This document shows positions 1 to 8,721 of a stretch of DNA of 64,000 nucleotides, in pieces. The position numbers were made by a program, and so were the translations under genes. Numbering within the stretch: the first letter of the stretch is position 1; each line of letters begins with the position of its first letter. The notes below the pieces were generated by a model. The model had not been told where the DNA came from. It was given only the letters and a program-made list of their open reading frames with translations, and did no database searches. This stretch comes from Flavilitoribacter nigricans DSM 23189 = NBRC 102662. GTDB taxonomy: Bacteria > Bacteroidota > Bacteroidia > Chitinophagales > Saprospiraceae. The stretch spans positions 147,071 through 211,070 of the forward strand of contig NZ_PDUD01000030.1 in NCBI RefSeq assembly GCF_002646595.1, read 5' to 3'.

Positions 1-804
1 CTGACCGCCGTCGGTCCCCAACACCTGGAAACCTTTGGCTCGATCGAGAATGTCCAGAAGACCAAGTTCGAAATTGTAGAGGCATTACCTTCCGGAGGCA
101 CGGCCTACCTCAATGCCGATTATGAATACGTGCGCACCTATCCGGTTAAGGATTCGGTAGAGGCGATATACTATTCAGTGGAACACGAGCAAGGAGAATA
201 CCAGGCCGAAAACCTGCGCTACGAAAAGGGACGTCTGCATTTTGATGTGGTACGCAATGGGAATAAACTCATGGCCCTGGAAACCCAACTGCTGGGACAG
301 CACAATGCATCCAATTTACTGGCCTGTACCGCCGTGGCGCTTGACTTTGGTGTGGCTCCCGAACGTATTGCCTACGCCGTCCGGCAGTTGCAGCCGGTGG
401 AACACCGCTTACAACTGCGTAACTTCCCGGGAGGGTACACGGTCCTGGATGATGCCTTCAACTCCAATCCCGCCGGTGCAAGAATGGCGCTGGAAGTATT
501 ACAACAACTGGAAGGCAATAGGAAGATCATCATTACTCCGGGTATGATCGAACTGGGGCCTCAGCAATATGATCTGAATAAGGAATTTGGCCGGCAGATC
601 GCCGACGCCTGTGACTATGTGATCCTGGTAGGGCCCAAACAAACGGAAGCCATCCAGGATGGACTACGGGAAGCCGGCTATCCGGAGGAAAAACTTTACG
701 TGGCCCGTAATCTGGAAGATGCTAACGGGCATTTGCGGCCGCAACTGAAAGCCGGAGATGTCGTGCTTTACGAGAACGATCTTCCGGATACTTACAACGA
801 ATAG
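1..804 (+). CDS. murF: UDP-N-acetylmuramoyl-tripeptide--D-alanyl-D-alanine ligase, C-terminal part (5' end outside the window)
   Basis: The reading frame is open from base 1, so the gene starts upstream of the window; 267 codons are present. MurF is the cytoplasmic ATP-dependent ligase that adds D-Ala-D-Ala to UDP-MurNAc-tripeptide, the last soluble step of peptidoglycan precursor synthesis. What is seen is the end of the central ATPase domain (LTAVGPQHLETFGS, then KTKFEIVEALP) followed by the complete C-terminal Mur-ligase domain, with the family signatures GQHNASNLLACTAVAL, EHRLQ, DDAFNSNPAGARMALEVL and the typical end DVVLYENDLPDTY. The N-terminal domain and Walker A loop are missing only because of the window edge. 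The convergent glpD gene ends 22 bases downstream. The assignment rests on these conserved Mur motifs and is firm. Confidence 0.95.
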   Translation: MTAVGPQHLETFGSIENVQKTKFEIVEALPSGGTAYLNADYEYVRTYPVKDSVEAIYYSVEHEQGEYQAENLRYEKGRLHFDVVRNGNKLMALETQLLGQHNASNLLACTAVALDFGVAPERIAYAVRQLQPVEHRLQLRNFPGGYTVLDDAFNSNPAGARMALEVLQQLEGNRKIIITPGMIELGPQQYDLNKEFGRQIADACDYVILVGPKQTEAIQDGLREAGYPEEKLYVARNLEDANGHLRPQLKAGDVVLYENDLPDTYNE

Positions 805-826
805 GCCTGCTGTAGGGTAGGAGTAA

Positions 827-2485
827 TCAGCTACCGGATACCAGCTCCGGCAATTCCGCGGCCTTCATCCATTTTTCCAACTCTTCCTGGTAAGCCCGGG
901 CGTAGCTGCGGACCTCCTCCTCACTCCAGCCCATCTTCGAACCGATCAGTGCGGATACTTCCGGAGTTATCTGGTGAGCCACCCGCCAGTCCAGTATCTC
1001 CAAGCGGATGCGGCGCGCCAGGATATCCCGGGGTGTGCGGGCCATCTCTTCTTCCACCTGATAGACAACTTCCGCTTTGATGTACGGATAATTTTCGTGC
1101 AGTCGTACCGATAAGGTCGGATCAGCATCGCAGTAGGCCGCTACCTGGCGGGCACGGCTCCCGTAGTTATGCAAAAGATGCCGGGCGGTATCTTCGCCAA
1201 ATCCGTACTGCCGGGCCAGTTGCCTCCATTCTGCAAAATCATAGCCCTCGCCGCCTACTAAATAGTGGTCACTGGTACGGCAATCTGCGTCTATATCCAG
1301 GATACGGCAGGCTTTGTCAATGGTATCTTTTGCCATCAGACGGTAGGTGGTCCACTTGCCCCCCAACAGACTCAGCAGGCCGGAAGCCTGATCGTGTTCT
1401 ACCATGTGATCCCGCAGCAGGCTTTTGGTATCCTCCCGGGAAGAAGCAGCAACCAGCGGCCGAAGCCCACCGAACCCGGCTTTCACATCGGATGTCTTCA
1501 CGGGTTGGTCCAGATAACGATTGAGCGTTTCCAGCAGGTAATCTACTTCCTGCTTTTCCAGAATAGGTTCTTCGTCTAACTGGCGATAATCCGTATCGGT
1601 AGTACCTAAGAGGACCTTATCTTCGAAAGGAATAGCAAAAACCACCCGCCCGTCTTTAGTTTCCGGGATCAGCATGGCCGCTTCACTGCCCAAAGTGTCG
1701 TAGGGAAGCATCAGATGTACCCCTTTACTGGGGCGTATCCGTGATTCCTGCTCCGGGTTGGCCATCAGTCGGATGTGATCCGAATAAGGGCCGGTACAAT
1801 TGATGAACAGTTTAGCCTTGATCCGGTATTCTTCTCCGGAAAGCCCGTCCAGGATTCGCGCGCTTTCCAATTGGCCGGAATCGTCTTTATCAAATCCAGT
1901 TACTTCGGCATAATTCAGTACGGCGGCTCCTGCTTCGTCGGCACTGTGTACCAGAGCCAGGCAATAACGGGCGTCATTCAATTGCCCGTCGTAATATAGC
2001 ACGGCACTGTGCAGGATCTTACCGTTGAGACCGGGCATACGCTTCAGGGCCTGCTTTTTACTCAGCCATTCACTGCTCGGTAAGGTATCCCGTCTTCCCG
2101 CAATCCAACTGTACAGTTTCAACCCGATGGTAAAGTACAATCCGGACAACCAGGTGGCTACCGGAGTGAGCAGAGCCAGCGGACGCGCCAAGTGGGGAGC
2201 GTTCCGGATCACATAATGGCGCTCTTCCAGGCCGTGCCGGACTTGCCGCAACTGGGCAAAATCAAACTTTTTAAAAGCCTGCTCCAGATAACGAACCCCG
2301 CCGTGCACCAGTTTGGTAGAACGGGAAGAGGTACCGGATGAAAAATCTTTTTTCTCGATCAACGCCACCTTGAATCCCCGGAGTGCAGCATCCAGTGCAC
2401 AACCGGCACCACTGGCTCCCGCTCCGATAATACAGATATCAAAGGTTTCTGTTTTTAGTTGCCCCAGGTTTTCTTCGCGTGTCAT
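827..2485 (-). CDS. glpD: FAD-dependent glycerol-3-phosphate dehydrogenase
   Basis: A 552-residue flavoprotein that oxidises sn-glycerol-3-phosphate to dihydroxyacetone phosphate and passes electrons to the quinone pool at the inner membrane. The N-terminus carries the dinucleotide-binding motif CIIGAGASGAGCALDAALRG, then the GlpD signatures SSGTSSRSTKLVHGGVRYLE and LLGTTDTDY, and the end has the DAO_C-type helical domain. Length is normal for the family. The ATG at 2485 is in line with the start of the FAD fold. Upstream lie a TAnnTTTG-type element and a 12-bp inverted repeat, listed separately. No glpK or glpF is adjacent, so its role in glycerol catabolism or lipid turnover is inferred from the family only. 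Confidence 0.95.
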   Translation of the reverse strand: MTREENLGQLKTETFDICIIGAGASGAGCALDAALRGFKVALIEKKDFSSGTSSRSTKLVHGGVRYLEQAFKKFDFAQLRQVRHGLEERHYVIRNAPHLARPLALLTPVATWLSGLYFTIGLKLYSWIAGRRDTLPSSEWLSKKQALKRMPGLNGKILHSAVLYYDGQLNDARYCLALVHSADEAGAAVLNYAEVTGFDKDDSGQLESARILDGLSGEEYRIKAKLFINCTGPYSDHIRLMANPEQESRIRPSKGVHLMLPYDTLGSEAAMLIPETKDGRVVFAIPFEDKVLLGTTDTDYRQLDEEPILEKQEVDYLLETLNRYLDQPVKTSDVKAGFGGLRPLVAASSREDTKSLLRDHMVEHDQASGLLSLLGGKWTTYRLMAKDTIDKACRILDIDADCRTSDHYLVGGEGYDFAEWRQLARQYGFGEDTARHLLHNYGSRARQVAAYCDADPTLSVRLHENYPYIKAEVVYQVEEEMARTPRDILARRIRLEILDWRVAHQITPEVSALIGSKMGWSEEEVRSYARAYQEELEKWMKAAELPELVSGS

Positions 2486-2488
2486 CCG

Positions 2489-2572
2489 GCGTCATTTTAC
2501 AGTTTCAGTTCAGATCACTCAATAAGAATGCTCCAAACTATCTTTTGTTTGCCAAAAGTAGTAAAATGACGC
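2489..2572 (-). promoter_or_regulatory. glpD upstream region: promoter -7 element inside a 12-bp inverted repeat
   Basis: On the minus strand TACTTTTG (2553-2560) matches the Bacteroidota -7 consensus TAnnTTTG. It sits about 70 bases before the glpD ATG. It lies between two perfect 12-base inverted arms, GCGTCATTTTAC (2489-2500) and GTAAAATGACGC (2561-2572), an arrangement that could be an operator or mRNA secondary structure. A matching -33 element was not found, so the promoter call is tentative. Confidence 0.35.
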
Positions 2573-2603
2573 AAGAAGGATCGATTCCGGGCGGACGGTA
2601 ATT

Positions 2604-5030
2604 CTATTCTGGGCTGATTTCGAAATAGGCGGCAAGCGGCACGAACGTAAAGTCCCAGCGGTAAGCTCCGGTCAGTTCACTCGATGGATTTTTTCCACCG
2701 CTACTCTGGGAAAAGAACAGGCCGCCTTTTTCCCGCTTGTTTCCTTCGTAGCTGATCACTTCAATCACTGCCAGTACGTCGCCTTCTGCATGTAGATCCA
2801 GATCCCGCAGATCCTTACTGATCCAGCCGGTCCGGTCGCCGGTCTCTACATAGACCGGATCTGTGGACAATTGGTAAACGGGACGCCCCTGCTCCACCTC
2901 GTAAAAAAACAGTTGCAGCGTAGCATTGCGACAAAGGTTATGAGCCAGATGAAATTGAAAGGAGGTCAGCTGATCGATGCCGGCTGGTTTATTGATCAAT
3001 ACTCCATAGCGCATTCCCTTACCGTGAGTTCCACTCCAGCCGCTGTTGACCCGCGAGACGCGGTCGTTTCCGATCCTTTCTATCGGATCATTTGTAGCAT
3101 TTGAGGATTGATGTGGGGTTCGTACCGGCAATTCGTGCAGTTGCAATTCCGGAACCGGAACTGCAACCGGCGATGACAATTTATCATCCTCCGATCCCCA
3201 TTTTGGCAGCTCCGTCCGTGGTACAAACCGCCGGGCCATAAATGCCTCCTGGGATGCCATGAATTGTGACCACTGGTCATCACCGGATCCGATCGACTGC
3301 CAGGCAGTATCTTTTTTATCTCTTAGTCTGATCATAACGGCCTCCAGTTTTTCCTGTTTCCAGCGGTCCAGCCCTTTAGCCAGGAATTTCCACTCCCCAT
3401 CTACCGTCCAGAGATACAGGTTTTCTCCCGCCGGTATACCCGACCACGAATTGGGCTGTCCATTGAGATAGGTCTGGATCAGTCCACCATCAAAGGCTGC
3501 TCTTGAGATCACCAATCTGTAGGTTTTACCACCTTTTACCTCCTGGATAATGATCATATCCTCAGGCGTACGGGCGGCTATATACGGGTCGGCGGCGTAC
3601 AGATCAAAATCCCCTTTTACCCAGACGGTAAACTGACTTCTGCCTTCCTGCCATTGTCCGTACAAACCTTGGGGCCGGGAAACCGGTACCGGAGCGAATT
3701 CAAGCGCTCTTACTTCGGATGATCGTACCCCGTACGAAGCAACTGTAGCGAGACTGGCTATACTGATGTCCGGCAGGGTATTTCCTTCGACAGACGATTT
3801 TGGTGAGTCATCCCATTCCCGCGTCGTAGTGGTTTCGCTTTCCGCAGGGATAGGGGAGTGAGCCCCATTTTCTACCGGCGCGTTCGTTTCCAAAACAGCG
3901 GTGGTTGACTCTTGTGGTATTTGCATTCTAATTTTTTGTAGAATAGGGAAGTGGTCTATGACCGGAAGTTCGCGGGGATTGACCGCGGCCAGCAAGGGTA
4001 ATGCCAGCAAACCAATAAGCAGAATTCCAAGGCGACACCGGCTGGACAAACTTTTCCCGGAAGCTGATACTCCCAGAGCAGCAATTATCCGCTGTTTTAC
4101 CATAGATGGCTGGGCCATGGTCACCGCCAGGGTCGTTCGCGCCCGGGAAGTCCTGACTAATCTTTTGGCTACAGCCAAAAGGATTGCGGCATAGTCCGCC
4201 CGATCCACTCCGCTGTGGATCACCATCTCATCACAGGCCTTTTCTCTTTCCAGCAGAAAGCGACGATTTATCCACCATAAGAGGGGATGAAACCAATAGG
4301 CAGCCAAAACGAGCTGACCTAAAAGGTGAAAGTAAAAATCATTGCGGCGGATATGCGCCATCTCGTGCAGTAATACGGTTTCGAATTCTTCGGTTTTCCA
4401 GGCAGTTATTCCAGCCGGTAATAAAATGATGGGCTCCGGATTGTTCCACGTCATTGGGCTCCGGATCGAGTGATGTTGGTAGATGGACAAAGAGGTTTTA
4501 ATACCCAATCCTTTAGCTATCGCCCCAATTAGCGGAGTATCTGCTGCACTGAGTAGGGTAGCCTCCCGCCGAAAATGTTCCAGTTGCAAGAGACTCACCA
4601 ACATTCTGATAATGACCCAGGCCATTCCCAACAGCCAGATCGCAAACAGTATGGCTGTCCAGGGTGTGGCTTTTTCTACGGTAAGCGGAGCGGCCTCCGC
4701 TGTCGGTGTCGGGTAAGGTTCATAATTATTGAAGGATGCTACCGGATTTGGTACCTCCACCGGCGCAGTATATTTAATCGAAGCAACCTCCAGCCATAAT
4801 TGTGTAGGTATTGCCTCCGATCGCGTAGGCGTTTCTGCAGGAGGTAGTATTCGGAGATGCCACGCCGGCAGCAATACATTTAATGCCGGCAGCAGCAATA
4901 GGGCGATCATCCCCACACTGATCACCCAGTGATGCAGGGCGGCCGAAGCCTTTCGGAAAATGAATAACAGGCTGATCAGCAGCAATAGGATCAGACTTGC
5001 TTTGACAATAATTTCCAGCGCAAATTCCAT
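2604..5030 (-). CDS. BlaR1/MecR1-like M56 peptidase, membrane sensor with a long non-penicillin-binding C-terminal region
   Basis: An 808-residue protein when started at the ATG at 5030; the frame extends 39 codons further upstream but that part overlaps the blaI-like gene and is not hydrophobic. It begins with a membrane helix (MEFALEIIVKASLILLLL) and has two or three more before the zinc-protease motif HEMAH (residues 222-226) and the downstream EREKACDE, as in BlaR1-type M56 peptidases. After a further membrane helix (about 335-355), some 450 residues follow that are predicted to be extracytoplasmic. They lack the SxxK and KTG motifs of a penicillin-binding sensor and look beta-rich near the end. 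By family analogy it would cleave the adjacent BlaI-like repressor when it senses a signal. The ligand is unknown. It lies 52 bases downstream of the repressor gene in the same operon. Confidence 0.85.
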   Translation of the reverse strand: MEFALEIIVKASLILLLLISLLFIFRKASAALHHWVISVGMIALLLLPALNVLLPAWHLRILPPAETPTRSEAIPTQLWLEVASIKYTAPVEVPNPVASFNNYEPYPTPTAEAAPLTVEKATPWTAILFAIWLLGMAWVIIRMLVSLLQLEHFRREATLLSAADTPLIGAIAKGLGIKTSLSIYQHHSIRSPMTWNNPEPIILLPAGITAWKTEEFETVLLHEMAHIRRNDFYFHLLGQLVLAAYWFHPLLWWINRRFLLEREKACDEMVIHSGVDRADYAAILLAVAKRLVRTSRARTTLAVTMAQPSMVKQRIIAALGVSASGKSLSSRCRLGILLIGLLALPLLAAVNPRELPVIDHFPILQKIRMQIPQESTTAVLETNAPVENGAHSPIPAESETTTTREWDDSPKSSVEGNTLPDISIASLATVASYGVRSSEVRALEFAPVPVSRPQGLYGQWQEGRSQFTVWVKGDFDLYAADPYIAARTPEDMIIIQEVKGGKTYRLVISRAAFDGGLIQTYLNGQPNSWSGIPAGENLYLWTVDGEWKFLAKGLDRWKQEKLEAVMIRLRDKKDTAWQSIGSGDDQWSQFMASQEAFMARRFVPRTELPKWGSEDDKLSSPVAVPVPELQLHELPVRTPHQSSNATNDPIERIGNDRVSRVNSGWSGTHGKGMRYGVLINKPAGIDQLTSFQFHLAHNLCRNATLQLFFYEVEQGRPVYQLSTDPVYVETGDRTGWISKDLRDLDLHAEGDVLAVIEVISYEGNKREKGGLFFSQSSGGKNPSSELTGAYRWDFTFVPLAAYFEISPE

Positions 5031-5082
5031 GACACAGTGGATTTTGAGAAATGATAAAAGCTCGGACTTAACAACAGAAGTA

Positions 5083-5469
5083 TTACTTATCTCTGGCTTC
5101 GCGGATGATCTTATCCAGTTCTTCCAGCTCTTCGGGGCGAAGATCATTATCCGGATCCTGAATAAAAGCGGCTACCGCTTCCGAAATGGAACCTCCGAAA
5201 AAGGTGCGCAGCAGATGGTTCAATCTTTGGTGTTTTACCTTTTCCACCCCGGCAACCGGCCGGTAAATAAACTGCCGGCCGGACTTGGAGTGACTCAGAT
5301 GCCCTTTTTCTTCCAGAATGCGCAACAGCGAACGTACCGTGGCGTATCCAGGCGCGTCGGGTAGTTGTTCCTGTACGGCCTGCGCGGAGAGTTCTCCGTG
5401 CTGAAAGAACAGGTCCATGATCTGCCGCTCTCTGCGGCTAAGCTGGTGGGGATCGGGTATTTCCATCAA
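5083..5469 (-). CDS. BlaI/MecI/CopY-family transcriptional repressor
   Basis: A 128-residue protein with the winged-helix fold of penicillinase repressors: LSRRERQIMDLFFQHGELS, then AQAVQEQLPDAPGYATVRSLLRILEEKG as the recognition part and a C-terminal dimerisation segment (LLRTFFGGSISEAVAAFIQ, then the acidic LRPEELEELDKIIREARDK). Size matches BlaI. It is followed by the BlaR1-like peptidase gene, the usual partner that inactivates such repressors by proteolysis. Two near-identical palindromes just upstream are probably its operators, which suggests autorepression of the pair. Whether other genes are in the regulon cannot be seen here. Confidence 0.92.
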   Translation of the reverse strand: MMEIPDPHQLSRRERQIMDLFFQHGELSAQAVQEQLPDAPGYATVRSLLRILEEKGHLSHSKSGRQFIYRPVAGVEKVKHQRLNHLLRTFFGGSISEAVAAFIQDPDNDLRPEELEELDKIIREARDK

Positions 5470-5480
5470 AACATATTTAA

Positions 5481-5556
5481 AGTGTGAAAAAATTCACATT
5501 TCAAATATCAGGGATAATAATTGAAAAAGCAAGTTAAGTGTGAAAAAATTCGCACT
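5481..5556. promoter_or_regulatory. Twin palindromic operators upstream of the BlaI-like gene
   Basis: Two related palindromes lie immediately upstream of the repressor start: AGTGTGAAAAAATTCACATT at 5481-5500 and AGTGTGAAAAAATTCGCACT at 5537-5556. Each has 8-base arms (AGTGTGAA / TTCACACT-like) around AAAA. Their centres are 56 bases apart, close to a whole number of helical turns. Size, symmetry and position fit BlaI-type repressor sites. Confidence 0.7.
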
Positions 5557-5572
5557 TTAATCAAAATAAGCG

Positions 5573-5902
5573 CTAATGTCGGTAGAAATCCCGGCCATCC
5601 AGGGTCATGTACACCCGGCCGGTAGTGATCTCGATGGAAGGAGGCGTGTCGATCCGGAAACTTTTGCGACCACCGTCCCAGTCGAAGATGATCCGACGGT
5701 TGGTGATATTGACCCGGCAGTCCTGCAGTTCGCGGTTGCGTCTCTGGTAAAACCCGAAACCATTGGCAGCGATCTCGATAAAATGTTTATTGGAGCTCCA
5801 GGCTCCCAAAAAAATGAGCTCATCGTCTTCCAGTGGTCTTTGGCAGGAAGGGATGGTAAATACGAGCAGGCTAAGTGCGATAAGAAACATATTGATCTTC
5901 AT
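5573..5902 (-). CDS. Small putative lipoprotein of unknown function
   Basis: A 109-residue protein with a lipoprotein signal peptide (MKINMFLIALSLLVFTIPSC, Cys at residue 20). The mature part is short, with alternating hydrophobic residues that suggest a small beta-fold (IEIAANGFGFYQRRN, VNITNRRIIFDWDGG, VYMTLDGRDFY). I do not recognise the family. It lies upstream of, and in the same direction as, the BlaI/BlaR1-like pair; the two operator palindromes fall between its stop codon and the repressor gene, so it is probably transcribed separately from a promoter further upstream. Confidence 0.65.
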   Translation of the reverse strand: MKINMFLIALSLLVFTIPSCQRPLEDDELIFLGAWSSNKHFIEIAANGFGFYQRRNRELQDCRVNITNRRIIFDWDGGRKSFRIDTPPSIEITTGRVYMTLDGRDFYRH

Positions 5903-5980
5903 GAGTAGTGGTTTTACTCATTAGATGCTGCTTAGTGATCGGCTCCCCCTTTGCCGCTCCGTTAAAATTGTCTTAAAACC

Positions 5981-7126
5981 CTACTCCCGGATCGCCCAGG
6001 CCCGTTGTAAAGATTCGGGGATCTCAAAGTTCCGGCCCTTGTACTTGTCAAAATAGTTGACCATAGCCTGTGTGGTCCGCCGCGCCAGATGCTGAATGAA
6101 TAGATGGAGCGGCCCCTGGAGTTTGTCCTCCAGACGTTCTCCCCAGTTAAAATAGGCTTTGATGAATTCGGGGATCAGGGCGCCCAGGCATCCGGTTTCG
6201 GTTGTCACGCCCAGCAGCGCGGCCTGCTCTCGTCCGATCATATGGATCATCAGTAGTTCCGGAGTCCGTTCGAAATCAGTGGGCAGATTGGTTTTAGTAA
6301 ATTCGATGAGGGCTTTCACCAGGAGTTGGCCGGCTTCGGAAGCAGCCGCCTGCCGTTTCATGATGGTCCGCAGCAGATCTCGCGCGTCTTCGAGATCCGT
6401 GGGAAGCAGATCCACGTCTACGCCTAATAGTTCACCGATGTAATTCCAGGTAAACAGGTAGGCCTTCAACCGCTCTTCGGATTCCGGTACATTGAAATCC
6501 GTCAGCGTATCCAGTGGGCTGATACTGAATGTCATGAGGGTTTGAGCGAGATCCTCCTGATTGATCGGTACTCCCAACTCAGTGGTATCCCATTGGTCTG
6601 CCGGCATGAAATGACGCACCGAAGCGTGGATAAGTCTGACTTTTTGAATAGCCTGCAATCCTTTGCCCCCCGGAGCCAGATTACCGGGAGCCATTACATC
6701 CAGCAGAAACTGGCCGGTTTCCGCAACCCGGCGGGCAAAAATTTTCATATCGCTGCCCTGATGCGTGAGCCGGCTGGTCTTTTCCAGCACAACGGCTCCT
6801 TTGGCATTGAGATACAGCTGCGGCAATGATTTATAGTAGAGGAAAAGCAAAAACTTGGGACCGTGATCGATGAATAATTCGCTGGCTTTGCGCACCTGTT
6901 CCCAATTCGCATGGGCGGGCAATTCCCGGTGGGCATGGATGAAGTCCTGTAATTTTGGAGTGAGTTCGCGGACCGGGATCTCGACATTCGTGATCAACTG
7001 CTCGAAGATCTTCCGGGCACCCGCGGGGCCCTGTTCGGTGACCAGTTCGGCAATGAGTGCATCGGCTTTCGGATCGCCGATCAGGCGTTTGCGGTCCAGT
7101 AATTCATTGGTCCATTTTTGGGACAT
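5981..7126 (-). CDS. DUF2236 / MpaB-like oxygenase family protein
   Basis: A 381-residue protein from the ATG at 7126 (the open frame runs 12 codons further but has a weaker N-terminus). It matches the oxygenase MpaB / rubber-oxygenase catalytic family (DUF2236), heme-dependent proteins of the latex-clearing-protein type: RLIHASVRHFM, GVPINQEDLAQTL and a C-terminal helical region. The His in LIHASVR is in the region that holds the heme ligand in characterised members. The natural substrate is unknown; bacterial members of this size are common and mostly uncharacterised. Two overlapping membrane-protein genes lie just upstream in the same direction, but no functional link is evident. Confidence 0.8.
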   Translation of the reverse strand: MSQKWTNELLDRKRLIGDPKADALIAELVTEQGPAGARKIFEQLITNVEIPVRELTPKLQDFIHAHRELPAHANWEQVRKASELFIDHGPKFLLFLYYKSLPQLYLNAKGAVVLEKTSRLTHQGSDMKIFARRVAETGQFLLDVMAPGNLAPGGKGLQAIQKVRLIHASVRHFMPADQWDTTELGVPINQEDLAQTLMTFSISPLDTLTDFNVPESEERLKAYLFTWNYIGELLGVDVDLLPTDLEDARDLLRTIMKRQAAASEAGQLLVKALIEFTKTNLPTDFERTPELLMIHMIGREQAALLGVTTETGCLGALIPEFIKAYFNWGERLEDKLQGPLHLFIQHLARRTTQAMVNYFDKYKGRNFEIPESLQRAWAIRE

Positions 7127-7179
7127 GGGTTTGAGGTATTTTATGATAAAGCAAAATACCAATTTTCAGAGACAAAAAC

Positions 7180-7539
7180 TTATTGCCCCAGATCCCAAAA
7201 CGAACGCGGCCGACGGTAAACGCGCAAGGTATCCCTCAGCGTGATCAGCAGATAAGCCAGTACCGGTACGGAAAGTAATATGGCGGAAAGCAGGGATAAG
7301 TCGATAAAAAAGATCAGGATGAATACGATCAGTAATGTCCAGAATACCGGTCCGCGCTGCCGGTATTTGTAGGTCCGCCAGAAAAAAGCAGCACTGGCCG
7401 CCTGCCAGGCTAATACCAGACCCAGTCCCCAATTGGCGCTTTCGAAGGGACTCTGACTGAATATCAGCAGCAGGATCCCCAGGAGGAGCAAAATGATCTG
7501 CCCGGTCAGATCGACCTTCATTTCATTACGCGATATCAT
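7180..7539 (-). CDS. Small integral membrane protein, unknown
   Basis: A 119-residue protein with three or four hydrophobic helices (GQIILLLLGILLLIFS; GLGLVLAWQAASAAFF; FWTLLIVFILIFFIDLSLLSAILLSVPVLAYLL, written here in pieces because it is long) and a basic C-terminus (RVYRRPRSFWDLGQ). I do not recognise a family. Its first 14 bases overlap the end of the upstream membrane-protein gene in another frame, which suggests translational coupling, so the two may form a complex or at least a co-expressed pair. An ATG further in (residue 7) is an alternative start. Confidence 0.6.
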   Translation of the reverse strand: MISRNEMKVDLTGQIILLLLGILLLIFSQSPFESANWGLGLVLAWQAASAAFFWRTYKYRQRGPVFWTLLIVFILIFFIDLSLLSAILLSVPVLAYLLITLRDTLRVYRRPRSFWDLGQ

Positions 7540-7942
7540 GTGTTGCTTGCTTGCCTGCTAAACAATAGTTTTTATAGGAATAGATCATATAAATGACCCC
7601 GGCAACAAAGCTAATGAAGATAGCTACAAAAAAAGCTATTTCAATAAAATCGTTGTTGTTACCCAAATCCAACTGGTTCAGAATGTAACCTACGCTAAAA
7701 AATAAACTACTGAAGGTAATAGCTGTTATCAAGTATATGCGCCGGTAATGATCATTCAGTCCAAATCCCAGTAAGAGGGCTGAAAATAACTGCCAGCCCC
7801 CCAGCAGCAGTAAAAAGAATAATCCCATTATCAGGTTATTATCCGGTCCGATCAGGGAAAAGAACGAACAAAAAGTAACTGCAGCGATCAAAGCTGACTG
7901 CAACAGCAGATCCAGCAACTGGAAGGTTTTGATGATTTTCAT
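7526..7942 (-). CDS. Small four-helix membrane protein, unknown
   Basis: A 138-residue protein with four predicted membrane helices (LLQSALIAAVTFCSFFSLI, IMGLFFLLLLGGWQLFSALLL, LITAITFSSLFFSVGYIL, IAFFVAIFISFVAGVIYMIY). No catalytic motif is visible and I do not recognise the family. It is the first gene of a two-gene overlapping unit with the following small membrane protein. On the minus strand a TATATTTG element at 8044-8051 resembles a Bacteroidota -7 promoter element about 100 bases before the start. It is divergent from the nitroreductase gene. Confidence 0.6.
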   Translation of the reverse strand: MKIIKTFQLLDLLLQSALIAAVTFCSFFSLIGPDNNLIMGLFFLLLLGGWQLFSALLLGFGLNDHYRRIYLITAITFSSLFFSVGYILNQLDLGNNNDFIEIAFFVAIFISFVAGVIYMIYSYKNYCLAGKQATHDIA

Positions 7943-8102
7943 AGTCTCGGGCTTTCAGGGTCATACAGTTCGGTAACTGTAAATGCTTTGGGAAGCTACC
8001 CGTCACCAGCATTGATCAGCGGTTCATACGGTAGCTTGCTAGACAAATATACATTATAAAATCAAAACTTTCAATAAATATTGAAAATAATATAAGTTAT
8101 TT

Positions 8103-8672
8103 ATGGACGCAGCACTTTTGAATGATCTGATCCGGAAACGCCGGTCAATTTTTCCCGAATCCTATATTGAAAAACCGATTGAAAAAAAGATCATTGAGCA
8201 GGTTCTGGAAAATGCGAACTGGGCCCCCAACCATAAACTTACCGAACCCTGGCGATTCAGGATTTACCAGGGAAAAGCGCTGCAGAGCCTGTCGGATTAC
8301 CTGGCCAACTGGTACCGCGAAAACACCCCTCCCGAGCAGTTTTCAGCCAAGAAATACGAAAAGACCCAAAATAAACCACTGCGTTCGGATTGCGTCATTG
8401 CCATCTGCATGCAGCGCGATCCGAAAGAAAGCCTGCCCGAGTGGGAAGAAGTGGCCGCAGTAGCCTGTGCCGTACAAAATATGTGGCTGACCTGCACCGC
8501 ATACGGCATCGGTTCGTACTGGAGTTCGCCCCGGTCCATCATCGAAGCGCGGGAATTTTTGGATCTAGCGGATGGTGAACTTTGTCTGGGCTTATTCTAC
8601 ATGGGTTACCACGCACTGCCGGATCTTCCGGGAAGGAGAAGTCCGATCGAAGAGAAAGTGACCTGGGTATAA
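8103..8672 (+). CDS. Nitroreductase family protein (YdjA-like)
   Basis: A 189-residue protein of the FMN-dependent NAD(P)H nitroreductase superfamily, probably a cytoplasmic dimer. It shows the N-terminal IRKRRSIFPESY, ANWAPNHKLTEPWRF (the FMN-contacting loop), AVACAVQNMWLTCTAYGIGSYW and a C-terminal GYHALPDLPGRR segment. Its short length and the APNHKLTEPWRF motif fit the minimal YdjA-like subgroup. The substrate is not predictable. A Crp/Fnr regulator gene follows 49 bases downstream on the same strand, so co-transcription is possible but unproven. Confidence 0.88.
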   Translation: MDAALLNDLIRKRRSIFPESYIEKPIEKKIIEQVLENANWAPNHKLTEPWRFRIYQGKALQSLSDYLANWYRENTPPEQFSAKKYEKTQNKPLRSDCVIAICMQRDPKESLPEWEEVAAVACAVQNMWLTCTAYGIGSYWSSPRSIIEAREFLDLADGELCLGLFYMGYHALPDLPGRRSPIEEKVTWV

Positions 8673-8721
8673 ATGAACCGCTCCATGCCTTTGGGCCCCG
8701 TACCCGCAAAACAACCAAACT

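Noticed and set aside
2604..5147. Start of the BlaR1-like gene at 5147
   Set aside because: The extra 39 codons overlap the repressor gene and are not membrane-like; the ATG at 5030 begins directly with the first helix.
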